Positions 12,901 to 27,900 of a DNA stretch of 64,000 bases are shown here, in pieces. Source of the DNA: Motacilla alba alba (lineage: Eukaryota; Chordata; Aves; Passeriformes; Motacillidae); the NCBI RefSeq assembly GCF_015832195.1, contig NC_052027.1, forward strand, positions 16,674,149-16,738,148, in the 5' to 3' direction. A model generated the notes under the pieces. The model searched no databases. It saw only the letters and a program-made list of their open reading frames with translations, and had not been told where the DNA came from. Position 1 is the first letter of the stretch. Every line of letters starts with the position of its first letter. The position numbers and the translations under genes are program-made.

Positions 12901-15900
12901 AGTAAGGGTGTCAAGGCAGAGTGTAAGGACTGTAAAAATTCTGCATTTGTTTATAGGAGAATTTTCTCAGGACGGGAATGGGGGAAGAACTGCCCACAAG
13001 GGTGTCTTGTGACATGCCAGTGGCACAGCCTGTGGCAGGCCTGGGATGCTGCAGTGGGTGCAGAACTGACTCCCACCCTCAGCAGCGTCAGCAGCAGCCT
13101 TGTGCTGGAAGGAACATGGTGTTCCAAAGCCCTTTTAGCCTTCACTGGTCATGTGCCTCCCCCTGCTGATTTCTACTATGCTGTGGTTTGTGGCTCAGCT
13201 GGCAGTGTGTGCAAGTACATAACTTAAATTGAAGATATTTTTAACCCTCAGTTACAATTTTGACCATAAAAAGTTCTCCAGTTGAAGACATCCATGAATG
13301 GAACAGTTTGAACCTGACCATGTTTCTGCACAGCAATAGCTCAAAAGCTACCCAGCCCTTTTGTGTCCAGTTCACTGCTGGATTTGTTAACTGACAATTC
13401 TGAGCAGCTCCCAGCATGGCACTGCAGGGTCTGTTCTCCCTAGTGCAGCCAAGCGCACACAGAGACCCAAAGCAGTGTTCCCAAAGCACTCAGTTTTTGA
13501 TCATGTGCTCCACACCCAGCACTTAAAATCATTTCTCTTGTGTACCCTCATGGGAATAATTTCCAAAAGAAATCTGCATATTGGGATGTGAGTAAATAAA
13601 GGCTGGCATTCAGAAGGGATGATTGTCTCTCCCTGTGCCCTCTTGTGTGCAGTCAGCTGAGAGTTGCTGGTGCCATGGGAGAAAGCTGCAATAAAGGCCC
13701 TATGAATGTGGCTTTCAAGTAATACACAAGATGCAAACACATCACAGGTCAGCAAAACAGAAAGCACTAATGAGGAAAATTACCAGTGGAGACATCAGGA
13801 AGGTATTCGAAGAGGGAAGTGATACTTGCATGTCACATGGAATTTCATATTAATTGTCTGTACTGTGAAGATGTTACTCGTTAGCATCACAGATTTTAAA
13901 ACTGAAGCTCCAATGACCTGGATATCCATTCATTCCTTTTCCTTTCAAATATCTACAAGCCATTTTCTCTTTAGGAAGTTACCTGTTTGTTGTTTTTCTT
14001 CACTTCTTTATCTCATCTTGTATCTGCAGAATACTCAGGTAGCACAGTGGAATTTCTTGGTGTGGAAACTGAAACAAAGAGAGAGCCTGAGTTAGGATGA
14101 CAGGAATGGCATCAAGGTACATGTAGAAGAGGTAGTATATAGAGAAATCAGATGTGGTTGCATGTTGTTAATTTAATTGACATCAGAAAAGGAGCATGAA
14201 AAGGTTACATCCCTCAGATCACCTGGAGGGAAAACAGCTGGTGAGATTTCTGCCTCTGTCCAGAAGAGAGATTAGAGAGTTAGGTAGGCTTTAGTCACAG
14301 CATCCCATTTGGAAGTAAGACTGCTCACACTCTCTGTGGGAAGAAAAGCCATTTATTCCTGGCTAGATGTTTTAGAAGTGAACACAGATCAGCTGAGGAC
14401 TGAAAATCTATGTATGGTATCTCTGTAAAGAATGTGCTGCAGCCATAAAAAATGCAGTGGTGTTTGAGTTTGCAAATACAAACACTTAACTGACTATGGT
14501 TGATCTCAGTTCACTGGATCAGTTTGTGTGTCACGGATTTTGACAACCCACAGCAAATTCCTGTTGATTTGACATCACAAATACCTCACTAATATTCAGA
14601 GTAGTCAAGAAACTGGTCTTTCAGTTCCTTTCCTATTGTGTCTATTGCTTCGATGTAAATAAATCTCAGGCCTCCCATTTTCCCAAACTACAAATACTAT
14701 CAGAATATCCACATTGATTCTGGTACAGTATTTTATTTAGCAAGTTTTTATTGAAGCTTTTGTAATTAAAGGAAGCTGAATAGCTGTAGTAAGGAAGTGG
14801 TAGTAAGAAGAGAATAGACACTACAAATGTGGGCTTAAAGGGAAACACTGTAAACTGCCTCATAAATTAAATCAAACAGTAGAGATTCACTTTTTTATGT
14901 GAAGGTGCATGTAACCAGGAAAAGTGTTTCCTTATTAAGTGCTAATATTTTACATAACTGCTGTTAATGAGTGTTTCCAAGAATTTACAATATTGCTATA
15001 AATATTCTTAAAACTTAAGATGATAGTCTAACTCACACATCAATTTTGTTTTCACTACAGCAGGCTCCTATGTAAAACAACTGGCAAATTAGCCCAGTAA
15101 TGCATAATAAAACTTAATCCAGTAAAGGTTCAACTGAGGTCTTGGTGCTCTAAATCCTTTACCATAACCTTGGTAAGAAACAGCCACTCCCCTAAAAGGC
15201 AGCTAAAAGGTAATGGCAGAGGAGATTTCAGTGTAAAACGAGCTCTCCAAAAAGCCACTTAAGGTAACAGGAGAGTCTTTCTCTCAGTGTGGGTGTGTCC
15301 AAAGTGGATCTCTGTCACTCCTGACCTCTGGGATGATGAGTATGGTGTGCTAGGAGAGATCCATTGTGTGGGATTGGGAGCTGAAGAAAAGAGTGTGGCT
15401 TTCTGAATGTGGATATTGATTCACTGCAGTAATGCAGGTCAGTTCTGAGGATGTTCTGTGTATTGGAGTGTTCCCACTGCCTGACAGTTGTGCTTTCAGT
15501 GGGAAGGAGCAGCCTGGGAAGGGGAGCACTTTGCTGGAGAGCCAAGCCCTAACTCTGTATTCCAGGGAGTTCTAGTGCAGGAAGCAAAGGAGCTGTTGGG
15601 GGTGGGTTGAAGGGGTGTCTAGCACGAAGAAAAATTGTTAGTTTTATTATCTTTCTCCAGATAAGTTCCCAGTCTCATAAATGAAGTGTCAGAACAAGCA
15701 GTATATGTGTGTAATTTCCACGGAACATATGCCTCTGTTCCCATCTTTTAGAAGGAATTGATCTGCTATTTAATGGAAATGGTTTCACCACATTGCATTT
15801 TCGCATCTAATCTCTGCCATTTCATACCAAATGAGTTCCCAGAACTGAGTTTCCGTATTGCTCTCCGCTGAGCTGGCAGTAGCATTGTGTTTGCTGTGAG

Positions 15901-18900
15901 TGTGATTTGCTTTGGCCCCGCAGAGCTGGGAGTTCGGCATCCCGCTGTGCCGAGAGCTGGCCATCCAGTACGAGAGCCTCTATGATTACCAGAGCCTCAG
16001 CTGGATCCGGGTAAGTGGCTGCGCTTTCTCTCCTCGCAGACTCTTACCTCATTCCCCAGAGCATTCTGCTCTCCTGTCAGAGCATTCTGAATTTAAATAT
16101 AATCACATTCCTTAGAGAGCTCCATGCACTCACTGGGACTCCTTGCCATTGATTCATATTGATGACTTTGTAGGTCCACTGAAATAATTCCAAAGTCTGG
16201 TAGCAGTAAAATCCTGTGAGTATATGAAGCCAGCACACACACACAGGAGCTGTGCTTGCTATTGCAATGGCATATTTACATATTTTTTGCATATAATATC
16301 CTATTTTTTAATACATATTTCATTTTAATTCCAAAATAATCAAGGAGAGCTTGTGCCTCAGTGAGATAAGATGAACAAGAGAGAGAATGAAGACAAATGT
16401 TTATGGCGTTCTTACCAGTTACAGGGATCTGGTCTTCTGGTACAACCAAACGTGATGAAATCAGGGCACATTTGCAGCTTCATGCTTTAATCAGAAAAAA
16501 CTGAGATTTCTGTTGGTATTTGAACACTTTCTGAGTGTGAAAATAGTTCATCTCCTCCTGTCCCCTGGGTAGCATACATGTATCCAAATTTGAGATTTAT
16601 GTTGCATACCCAGTGGTTTTAAATTCTCTTTCTAAAAAGTCCGGTTTATTTTTATCTGAAGACACCTGTCTAACAAGCTCTGATAAACCACACTTCTGAA
16701 GAACCTGTTTTCTCCAAAGTGGTCCCAAAGAGAGCACATGACCAGCTTGGCTGTGCACTCTCTGTGCCATTCACATCACCACCACATTCCTTGATGCTTC
16801 CTGCAATGACTTTGGGACCGTCTCCTTCCTGGAAAGGGACTTAATGTTTGTGGGAACTGACCACAAACCAGGATGCAATATTGCAAGTTAGGGTTCCTTG
16901 CAGTAGAAGCAATGGTGTCAAACTGGTTCTTCTCCTTGAAGAGCCACCTTTTGCTACAGTGAAATTCCTGTGAGCCTTTCAACTGAGGTTCAGTTTGCCA
17001 AAGGGTCTGGAAATCCCACTCTTCATCTTTGTTGGCACAATTCCACAAAACCGCATATTGGAACTAGAAAAAAGTCCTTTTCCTCTTTCCAACCGCCTTT
17101 TTCTTCCATGTTAAACATTTTGGTGCACAGAGCTGTAGATTTAATTTTGTTTTATCCTTTTTCATGCCACTCAACTCAATTAAGGCAAACCCAATTAGAT
17201 GTAATTTTTCCAGGCAGTGGTATGGATTTTGATCTGTAGGAGAGAATAGGACACTGTCAGCCAGGCAATGTGGATCTTCATCTCAGCTTAGCCATTAATT
17301 CTGCAACGCAAAGAAAATTACATGCAAGACCTGTTTAATTTAAAATAAGATAAACCAGGAAAATTTCATATATCATATTCCAAAATCTAAAATCAGTATG
17401 GTGATATTCTAGTCAGCTCCAACATGTAGACTGGTTTAATTAATAATTTTTATCTTTAACAGAATTTTGGTCTTTTCATAAAAAATCATGGGGGTAAAAG
17501 AGTGTTAAGATGTTAATGTTTTAAGTGCAGCATTAAGGGTCTGATAGCAGCTATCTCTTTCCTCCACAGAAAATGGAAGCTACCTATTATGACAATATCA
17601 TGGAACAGCAGCGCTTGGAGCCGGAGTTTTTCAGAGTTGGTTTTTATGGTCGAAAATTCCCATTTTTTCTGCGGGTAAGCCATACTTATTCAGCATGTGA
17701 CAAAGTGACCAGGCTCAGAGTAGCTGTTAAGGCTTTGTATTTTTGTTTTGGAGATATGATGTCTACTATTCAGCGTATTTTTTTATGCCTGCACAAATAA
17801 AAACAGTTTTCTGGCTGAACTGAAGGACATGGTCCACTGGGAATGTTCTTGGGAACAGAGATCAGAAATTTGACTCACACCACTGTGAATTTTTGATGAT
17901 TTGCAGATGCAGCACAAATTGCCTCTATATTAAGCAAAATGCTGTATTGCAGCAATGTTGGGTCATTACAACTAATTTTCATCATCTCAAATTATCACGC
18001 TTTAAAAAAAGTCTCACTTGACAGAATTCTAATCCCAGCCTGATGACTCTTATGCTATGTGCAAGTGAAAATTTCCTCTCTTCGACAAAAGCCAAACAGC
18101 TTCTTTGGACACATCTTCACTTGGAGCTCATTGTCTGCTGGTGTACCACTCCATTTAGAAAGTGAAATTTTCTTCTTTTCCTAATGAGGACTCAAACTTT
18201 AAATGGGTATTTGTTTATACAATGTCTTGTTGCTAGTTTAGAGCAAGGAAGGAATATAATCTGACAAGTGCTCCAAGAGCTGCCTGCAATTTGATGGCAG
18301 ATGCCATCGAATCTGACAGGACAAGGTAACTGGAAGCTTTCAGGGACTGGAGGTGCATAGTTTGTGTTCTCTTTGAAGGAATGGTTTGACAAGAGGTGGC
18401 ACCAATCGAGGTACACAGGATGAAGCCATACAAAGCCAAGCCATTTTGAGAGCTGCCCTCTTATCCTCTCCTCTGATTATGAAGTTGTTGTTTTTTTTAA
18501 CAAGGATGTCAGCATTGGGATTTCATTATAGTCTTTTAATGGAAACACAGATGGGGTAATAAAAGCAAGTTGAAATTAGTCAAGGAGAAGAAATACCAGT
18601 GCATAAAGGGTGGTGGTTTCATGTTATTTGAAGGTGAACAATGCCAGAATCAGAGAATCACAGAATCATTTAGGTTGGAAAAGATCTCCGAGATCATTGA
18701 TCCAACCTCTAACCAATCACCACCTTGTCAACCAGACTGTGGCACCAAGTGCTACATCCAGTTGTTTCTTGAACACCTCCAGGGATGGTGACTTCACCCC
18801 CCTGGGCAGCCCTTCCAATGCCTGACAACCCTTTCCACAAAGAAATTCTTCCTGATGTCCAGCCTGAATGTCCCCCAGTGCAGCCTGGGGAAGTTGCTTC

Positions 18901-21900
18901 TCCTCCTGTCCCTTGTTCCCTGGGAGCAGAGCCTGATCCCCACTTGGCTACCACTTTCTGTCAGGGAGTTGTAGAGGGTGAGAAGGATCCCCCTGATCCT
19001 CCTTTTCTCCGGTCTGAGGCCCTCCTCCCTCAGCTGCTCCTCACAGAAATTAGAATGGAGCAGCCTGAAGCACTGTGTAGAAGACCCCTGCAGAGGAATC
19101 CAAAGAAAGGACGGGTGCTGCAGTGTGAACCCACAGCTGCCCCATGAAGATCTCCAGAGAAAAGTGACAATTCCTGGGTTTTATATCTAACAGCAAATAT
19201 TTCAGCGAGTGACAACACAGTCATCATGGCACACCAGCGTTCCTGACAGTACTGTCAGTGACTGGAGCTTATCTTTTTATCTTGTGGATCCTCACTTTTA
19301 CCTGGGATCCTGCATGGCCAAGGTGTTTGACACTGCTTGAGCTTCCTGTGCTCAGCCCTGGCTCTTGGCAAAGTGCTGTAACAACGTGGATCCTTGGCTG
19401 AAGAAATTACCAGTGAACACGAGCGTACATAATTATAATCCTTGTTAATTCTGCAATTATATTTGGTAGCAGTACTTCTGATAGCAGATTACTAATGTAG
19501 CAATCTCATTAAAAGTCATCCTCCTCCTTTCTCTCCCTAATGATCCATACAGCACACACATTGTGGAGCACAGACTAAGCCCATTAGCAGTCACATCAGC
19601 ATGGATCACACTGCAAAGAGATTGGAAGCAGCTATTCTAGAGAAGAAAAAGATTTACATGGATTTAAAATCTTCAAATGGATACGGGAGTGATTTTAAGT
19701 GATCAAATAACTTCAAGCCCTTTTCTCATGTATTTTTCTATTGCTCTACAGCTTAAGACAGAAAATAACAACTTCTTTCTGTATCTTTGATTTTTGAAGA
19801 CTCTTTGTCTAGAAAACTCATTGTTCATGTTTCCATGAATTCTGTGTCTATTTCTAGCCTTTCTACATAAGTAAATTTAGATTAAAACCATTCTAAAACC
19901 ATTCGTCCATATCTTCCATCTACCAGAATTTCAAGTAAGGCCTGACAAGCCATGTTTTGAGATTTTGTGCTGGCATCTGTCTGAAGTCTTATTAAATTTA
20001 GCTTTGAGGTGTTTTCAGGGCATTATTTTTAGAATCACAATAACTTTATTTATAGGCTTACAGTTTTCTAGATTGCTGCAATCAAAAGCTAAAACAGAGA
20101 ATGCAGTAAGTGTCATGAAGAGATTCACCTTCAAACATGGGCTCACTCCAAATTTAATAATAGCTGCAAAGTTTGAGCATTACAGACTGAACTGTCAAGA
20201 TTCATCATGTGATTCTTCTCCCAGTCCATTGGTTGCTGTGACTGATGCATACAAAGTGACACATGTCACAGCCAGAACAGGAGATCCTTTCCACAAAGTT
20301 GAAATGCAAAGCCAAAGATAACTGAACTCCTTGGCTGTGTTTTATGATCTGGTTTTGCTAGCCTCCCTTCGATTTTGCTACCAAGATCAAGAACTGCTTG
20401 GCCACATACATCCCTTTTCCAGAGCAATTAAAAACACATTCTTGAATATACTGCAGCCTCTAAATGCAAGAAATAAAAGGCTGTTCTTGTTTATTAAATT
20501 TTAATTGTTTTATGAAGGTGAAAAGCCTCCCTGTTCTTCTAGATATTATGAGAGTTTAAAGTACCAAAATTAGAGAATTTGCCTGCTTTGATTGGTCTTC
20601 CACTAGGAGATATTAATACTGATGAAAATTGTGGTTTGTGAGGGTTAAGACACTGAATACAACCTTCCTGACACTGAGGAATTTAGAAATCCTGTATCCT
20701 TCTGTTTGGAGTTAAGAGATAGCTCAAAAAGCATCCAAGAATGCTGCACAAGTGGTTTAATGCCTCAAGAGTCATCTAAATGCAGCTTTCCATTATTAGC
20801 AGAAATGAAATTTTGTTCATCAAGAGGAAAGTGCTTTTAGGGCTGAAGGGGAATTTGTTAAGTGGCCACTGAGAATTCTTGGTAAAGCTTTTCTGCATTA
20901 CTGTACTATTGACAGGGGAGTTCCTGAGCATGTATTGTTCATCACCATCAGGGCTGGGTTGTATGGCTGTGATAATACAGCAGTGATTAAACAGTGATTT
21001 TTGTGAATAGTTTGTTGCAACTTTTCTCTAAGGAGAACTGATAAAATGATAAACATATATCTCCCTCTGTTCTATCAGAACCTCAGGACTTTTCTCCATC
21101 TGGTATAAACAGTATTTGACAGCAGTATTTGACAGCTTTCCCAGAGTAGAACAGCCAAACTGGTGCCTTAAGTATTAGTTGATACGTTTCAATATATTCC
21201 AATTTAAAATAGTGCCTTTTCTGAAAAGCAGGTAAGAAGGGGCCACAAGACTGAATGCTGGGTGTGTCTGAATCAGAGGCATTGTGCTGTTCAGAGATCA
21301 CTGGAACAGTCTCCTCATTCATCACTTCTTCATGAAACACGTTGTAAAGAAAAAGGAAGGGATAAAATACATTTACTCTCACATTAGCATATTGCCACTG
21401 TCATTTATCTTTGGTTTTGAAGTAACATTTAAAGTGAGACAGAAGTCAACAGAATTTAACTTACTTTTAAGGACACTGATTTATGCTTGTCCTTCTTGCA
21501 GAACAAAGAATATGTGTGCCGGGGCCACGACTATGAGAGGCTGGAAGCCTTCCAGCAGAGGATGCTGAGCGAGTTCCCCCAAGCCATCGCAATGCAGCAC
21601 CCAAACCACCCCGATGACTCCATACTGCAGTGTGATGCCCAGTGTATCCTTCTGTGAAAGGGCAAACTCTCCCTGGAGCTGGGGCAGAGCACAGAGGTAG
21701 AGCTGGATATGGACAAACCCAGACCCTGTCTGCAGCAGACAGTAACTGGTTTGTTATGGGACGTGATGTTGGAGAGAGCGGTGAATTTTTATTCGGGGAG
21801 TAGTGCAGGTCATGTTTCATGTAGAAGGGAAGGGCTGTGCTCGATCATATCCATGTTTTAATGCTTTTCCAACAGCACTGGCATCACGCACAGTGTGTGT

Positions 21901-24900
21901 CCTTAGGAGTATTCCTAATACCTTCTCTTGGCCAAAATTTTGTTGCGAACAGATACTAGTTCCAAAGCACTATTTTCCATTCTGCTTTTTTTCTTACATC
22001 AGTACTTTACTTTTTTGCAATTTCGCTTTCTTTAAAACTGTTGAACTTTTTTTCATATCCAAGGCTTTGAGTCTCATTCTTCTCACTAATCACCTGTACA
22101 ATGCTCAGTGCATTTAAGGACTGAACCACATCACATTTAAGGGGACTGCAGGGGCTTTGGAGAGCTTCGTCATGGAACCCGCACTGTTTGGCTTCTGAGA
22201 GAACAGCGTGGATACTGTGCGGGATTTGAACCGTAATGTCGCTGTCAGCAAATGGAGCCTCCTGTGTGGGTTGCTGTTTCCTATTTGTCTTTCCTAACAC
22301 ATGGGTAAAGCTTTCTTTGACTGCACAATTACCAGATTTGCAGATCTATGCAGTGACTCCCATCCCAGACAATATAGACGTGCTGCAAATGGACCGTGTC
22401 CCTGATCGCATCAAGAGCTTTTACCGCGTCAACAACATCCGCAAGTTCCGCTACGACCGACCCTTCCACAAGGGCCCCAAGGACAAAGAGAACGAATTTA
22501 AGGTAGAAGTAGCAAATAAGCCATGCTTAAGTGTTCATCTCTTCAAGGTGAATACTGTCTTCTTATTTTATGCTGATAGAGCCTTTTAGGTAATCCTGAT
22601 GTGATAGTCAAAGATCCTACAGTAACTCACGTAACAGGTTAAGTCCATGGTCTGATTGAATATTGTTGAGTTCTGACCTGCTTAAAGCATTGTCCAGTTT
22701 AAAGGTGAGTTATCTTAGTGCCTGGAGACACTGTTTGTTTGGCTGGACATTTTTTTTATTACTGACACATAGGCCTAGAATGTCTTTTTGGGTCCCATGA
22801 CACAACTGGTGATTGGACACATTTTAAAAATTACTAGAAATGTTCAATGTGTTGTTTCAAGCAGACTGAATCCCTGGTTTGTTGTTTAAGTGACTTTCAG
22901 GAAGATCTTCTACAGAATTAATGCTCGGGAGGTTAATGCATTCTTTTCTGAGCCTTGCCCCCTTTGCACTTGTAGTTAGAGTACAGAGGATGTGGTTGTG
23001 ATTCACTGTTCCTCACAGCCTCAATTACTCCTTGCAGAGCTTGTGGATTGAACGCACCACTCTGACCCTGACTCACAGTTTGCCTGGGATCTCTCGCTGG
23101 TTTGAAGTGGAGAGAAGAGAACTGGTAACATTGATAATTCCTGTAATTGGGGGTCAAAATGATGAGTTACTGAAGACATAGGATAGGCAGCTTAAAACTC
23201 ATTGGGCTGAAATCTTGCAGTTTAAAATTATGTTTTCCAAGGGTTAAAAACATCCTTTTTCTACCGCTTCATCTAAATAATGGCTGAATGTAACCAGGGG
23301 AATTGCATTAGCTAACAGTATAATGGAGACAGTGCCAAAAGGATGGAATAATTGCATCGCTGCCATGTCTTCGGTATGTAGAAAGATATCTATTATTGCA
23401 ACCGAGTGACCTGAAATCCAGCGCTGCCAACAGTGGAGTTTGTTAATGTAGCTAATTTTCTACAAAGCTGTAAAAGGGAAGGGAGCTCACTGAACAATCC
23501 TGGAGTACCATTTTATTACAAGGAAGATAATAAATCTCAGTGAAGTGTCCACAGAATTAAAGAATATTTTATTGCCTTTCAGGTTGAAGTAAGTCCTTTG
23601 GAAAATGCCATTCAAGTGGTTGAGAACAAAAACCAGGAGCTGAGGACACTGATAAGCCAGTACCAGCATAAACAAATGCATGGCAACATTAATCTTCTCA
23701 GCATGTGTCTGAACGGAGTGATTGATGCCGCCGTTAACGGGGGAATTGCACGGTACCAGGAGGTGAGCCAGGCTCTGCTTCTCATTGAGTATCACCCTTC
23801 CCCAGTTTTATTTGCATTTTTGCTTCAATTACAGTATGGCTTATTAAGATAAGAAATTCTCATGTGCATTATCTAAAGATGGGGTTATACCCCCTACTTG
23901 GTTATTCTGCATCAGTGCTTGCATAGCCGCATGCAATGAGGCTCCAGGGGTGGAGCCGGGATCTCCTATGGAAATAGGTTCAGGTAACAGCAGGGTTTCT
24001 CAAAGATGACACTGGGCTTATCTGGAAATCCTCACTTGGCAGGTAAAACAGTCAAGCAGCTTTTTTAATACTGCTTACATTATAAATTCATTTTGCAATA
24101 GAGGCTGTGGGACTGTTGGTAACTGATTAGGTCTGGAATCAGGAAAAACCACTAATTCATGCTATTGAACCATTATCTTTGCTGACGGGCCAATTTCAGA
24201 CTCACTGTAGAACTAAAATGATGTTAAATACAGTATGGTATCCAGCATTATCTCTGGCAAGCTGTTACTTAAACTGAGCATTGCAAAAGGTAGGTTTAGG
24301 GTAGAATACTGAAAAATTGCAGCAGTGGTTCAGGGGTTTGGGATGTGTCTTCACAACGAAGCCATGGAGAGAATGCTCTTCAGGCTTTACATTAGTTGCC
24401 AGTTTACTCACTAAATTCCTTTAGCTTTAGGCAGTTATGTGAAGGAAACTATAAAATTCAAATAACTGGAAGATACAAGTCTTAGTGGTATTGCTCATCA
24501 CTGTCACAGGGGGAAACTTGGTCAAAGTCATGATTCAACAGAATCATTTCAGCTGCCAAGCCCATTTTCTCTGCATCCCAGAGTGCTAAAAAACAATAAA
24601 ATTAGGCTCTGCTGTTACCTTAATATATTTTTTGTTTTCCTAAGATTTTTGGACGTTTTCCTTTCATCCTTTGACTCCAAGTTATGATGAAACACCTTCC
24701 CATAAGCAAAAGGCACTTTTTTTCCCTCTTTCTGCAGGCATTTTTTGACAAGGATTATATCACAAAGCACCCTGGAGACGCAGAGAAGATCACTCAGCTC
24801 AAGGAACTCATGCAGGAACAGGTACTGTTTTTTCAGGCGCAGAAGAACATTGCTACATTGTCTGGATTCATCAGCAGTCAGTCTAAACATCAGATCCAAC

Positions 24901-27900
24901 TGATTCGTTCAGAAGCAAAAGATTTTTGGTACAGGAGATCTAAATACATTCAAACAAAAAACAAGAGGGAAGTGGGCAAGGCAATTATGACAAGTCACTC
25001 ACCTTATGGGATGTGAGGTGAAGCTCAGCTGAAAGTACATTAATGTTGTTTTCTACATTTGTTATCCAACAGAGATCTTGCTGCATTTCAAGCCTGCCAT
25101 TCATTTTTGGCATTTTGAATTATGTCTTCCTAGCAAATTTCAAAGATAATCGGAGGCAGGACAGGTCAGGCTTGAGATTAAAGTGGCAAAGCCACATATG
25201 AAAACTAAATGCCTATTTATATTATCTGCAGTTTTATTTTTCCATAGTGTCTCCTTGAAACATCTTGGTAGATAAAGCTGCGGGATGCTTTGATGGGAAT
25301 GAAATCAGATAATCACATCTCTCTTAACTGAAAGTTTGGAAAGATATACCCCATTAAACAATGTGCCCAAATCTGAATAGAGCTACTAGGCTTGTTCTCC
25401 AACAAATCACTGAATTGCATTTCAGATTCCCCATCTGTAAAATAATGCTTATCTCCCTTCAATCCTCAGGAGATGTTTGAAGATTAATTAGTTATTGTTT
25501 GTACAGACTTTGGATCATGTAGGGAATTACATACATCTTAAGCCTCCTATCATTGCTATTTTCTTTCATCTGAGGCCTTATATAATCTCATTCAATCATT
25601 AATATTATATGGTTGACCTTTGAAAAAGTGACCTTTAGAAGTAACTAATGAGGAACAGGAGGAGTGACTGCATGTGCCACACTGCTGCTGTGTGTCTCCT
25701 TTTAGAAGTCTCTGCTGGCAGCTCAGACCCTGTCCCTGGCACTGGGAGGAGTTTTTGTCGCAGGGCATTATCTGTGTGAGGGCATAATGCTGTTCACTCT
25801 GCAGAGAGAATCTAGCTGGTTTTTTGGTGGTTTTTTTTTGCAGTTATCTCCTGAGAAAAGCAATGCAACATGACACAAATGTACTTGTCTCACACTTAAA
25901 AACTTGTTGGAGTAGTATGAACTTGCCAGGACTCCAAGGCTTGCTTGATTAGCAGCAGTCTTATAATGGACAGTGGCATATTCCTTGCACATTGCCAGAA
26001 CTGCAGGATAGACTTCTGTTCTCTCTCTTAGACACAATTTATTTGGGTTTCTGATGTTGCATTTTCTTTTTCCAGGTACATGTCCTAGGAGTGGGTCTGG
26101 CAGTCCATGAGAAATTTGTACACCCCGAAATGCGTCCCCTGCATAAGAAACTGATAGATCAGTTCCAGATGATGAGATCCAGTCTGTATCATGTAAGCCC
26201 ACAGTCACTTTTCCATTTTTGAATTATATGATTAAACATCTGTCAGTTGCAGTATGTTTCATGAAAGAACTTGGCTGATACAGCATTGATTGAACCTACT
26301 GGACTGCCAAAATACCAATGGAATTCTTGATTTTTGTGCAAGAAGGCAGTTGTAGAAAATATGTTAACTTGGCCTTTCAGCAAGAATTGTTAATATTTGT
26401 ATGTTCTTTGTCGTATCACAGAGCAATTGTAAAGCTTAATTTTCAGTTGCTATTTCACATAGCATAAAATTATGTAAGACAGAGGAAGAATAACAGGAAG
26501 TGTTGGATGTTCTGTTCAAAAGAAGTCCCATAACTGGAAGTAGCATGAATGAAGAAAACTTGCATTTTTCCATGAGTGACTTAGCTGAAGCGTGTTTGCT
26601 CTGCAGGAGTTGCCTGGTTTGGATAAGCTGAGCCCGGCCTGTTCTGGCTCCAGCACCCCCCGCAGCAATGTGCTGGTGTCGCACGGCCCCATGAGCCCAG
26701 AGAGCATCAAGCTGGTGCATCGGCACAGGTAACCCCTCTTCTTCCCGAACACCCAGGGGCTCTGCTCACTGTTCCACCAAGGTTCCAGCATCTAAGGAGT
26801 GCTTAGCAGCACTGCAGGAGGGCCTGCAGGGGTTCAGGCAGAAGTGCCTTTTGTCTTTGTTCAGTGCTAATTAGTGAAGTTGGAGAATTGGAATAAGAAA
26901 GTTGAGAAATCTGACTTGCAGCAAATACTGAACACCTCCAGGTTTACTTACTGTAGAGGTAGAAACACAAATCTGCCACTCAGTTCTCCAGACTCAATCT
27001 GACTTTGGAGGTCCCAACCTCTCCTACTTCTGTGGCACCAACAGCAAATAACTGGGTCCTTATCTACCATAAAATTGTATGGCTTGTTTTAGAACCCAAC
27101 TCAGTATGTACCCATTTTGAAGGATCAAAATTGTTAACATCATTATTTTTATAATTCTGACCAAATCAGAAGCTAAATACAAGAAAGGCTGCCATGGTGT
27201 TTTGATCAGTACATCAAAAAATGACCCTGTGGTGCTTTTTCAAACTGAATGCTCATATATTAAATCTGAGATAATGACAGAGGATAAAAATTGGCATTAC
27301 AAGGACGAAATGGTGTTTTTTATATCCAGCCAACATGGCTTATTTGAAAATGCTAATTACTCTTCTGTGTTTATGTTTCTTGTTGGGTCACTATATTTTA
27401 GCTGGTTTTAAAGGCTGGCATAAAAAGCTGTGGGAAGTTGGTCCATGAATCCAGGATGGTGACATTCTTTATGCTAGTAAAACTGAGTAGCTTATACTGC
27501 TCCCATGGCTTAGCAGTTGATAAACAGTGTCTGGGTGATAACTTTTTTCCCCTCAAAATTCCTCACTTTGAAAAGGCTTTTTTAGTTTTTAGGACAAACT
27601 AGGGAAATGCTGTAGTGTACAGTGTATTTGTGCGTGTGGATCAGAGTGACAAAGAAAAGTTCCTTCCCTGAGGGAGATCAGGGTACAGCCTGCACACCAG
27701 CTGGGCTGTGTTAATTTACTGTCAGCTACAAAAATGCCTTCAACTGTAATGCTGAGGCCCAATGCATGCAATAAGGAAAACTGGCTTTTGACCTGTGTGT
27801 CTTGTGCTTGGATTCCTTTGGAATGTTTTTTTTAAGCTGCTCCCACTCATCTTAGCATTAAAAACGTGAGTGGTTTCAGTGTGTTATTTGTTATAAACAA

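Noticed and set aside
12721..13227. 168-codon ORF in a DOCK3 intron
   Set aside because: No family resemblance, no acceptor or donor matching DOCK3 phase, and ordinary intronic composition.
18709..19227. ORFs of 65-120 codons at 18709-19227
   Set aside because: They lie within or overlapping the CR1 fragment, mostly in the non-coding 3' part and truncated end.
22287..22300. TTCCTAACAC as the U12 branch site of the 21644-22335 intron
   Set aside because: It is about 38 nt from the AG, too far for U12 introns; TCTTTGAC at 22314 has the right spacing.
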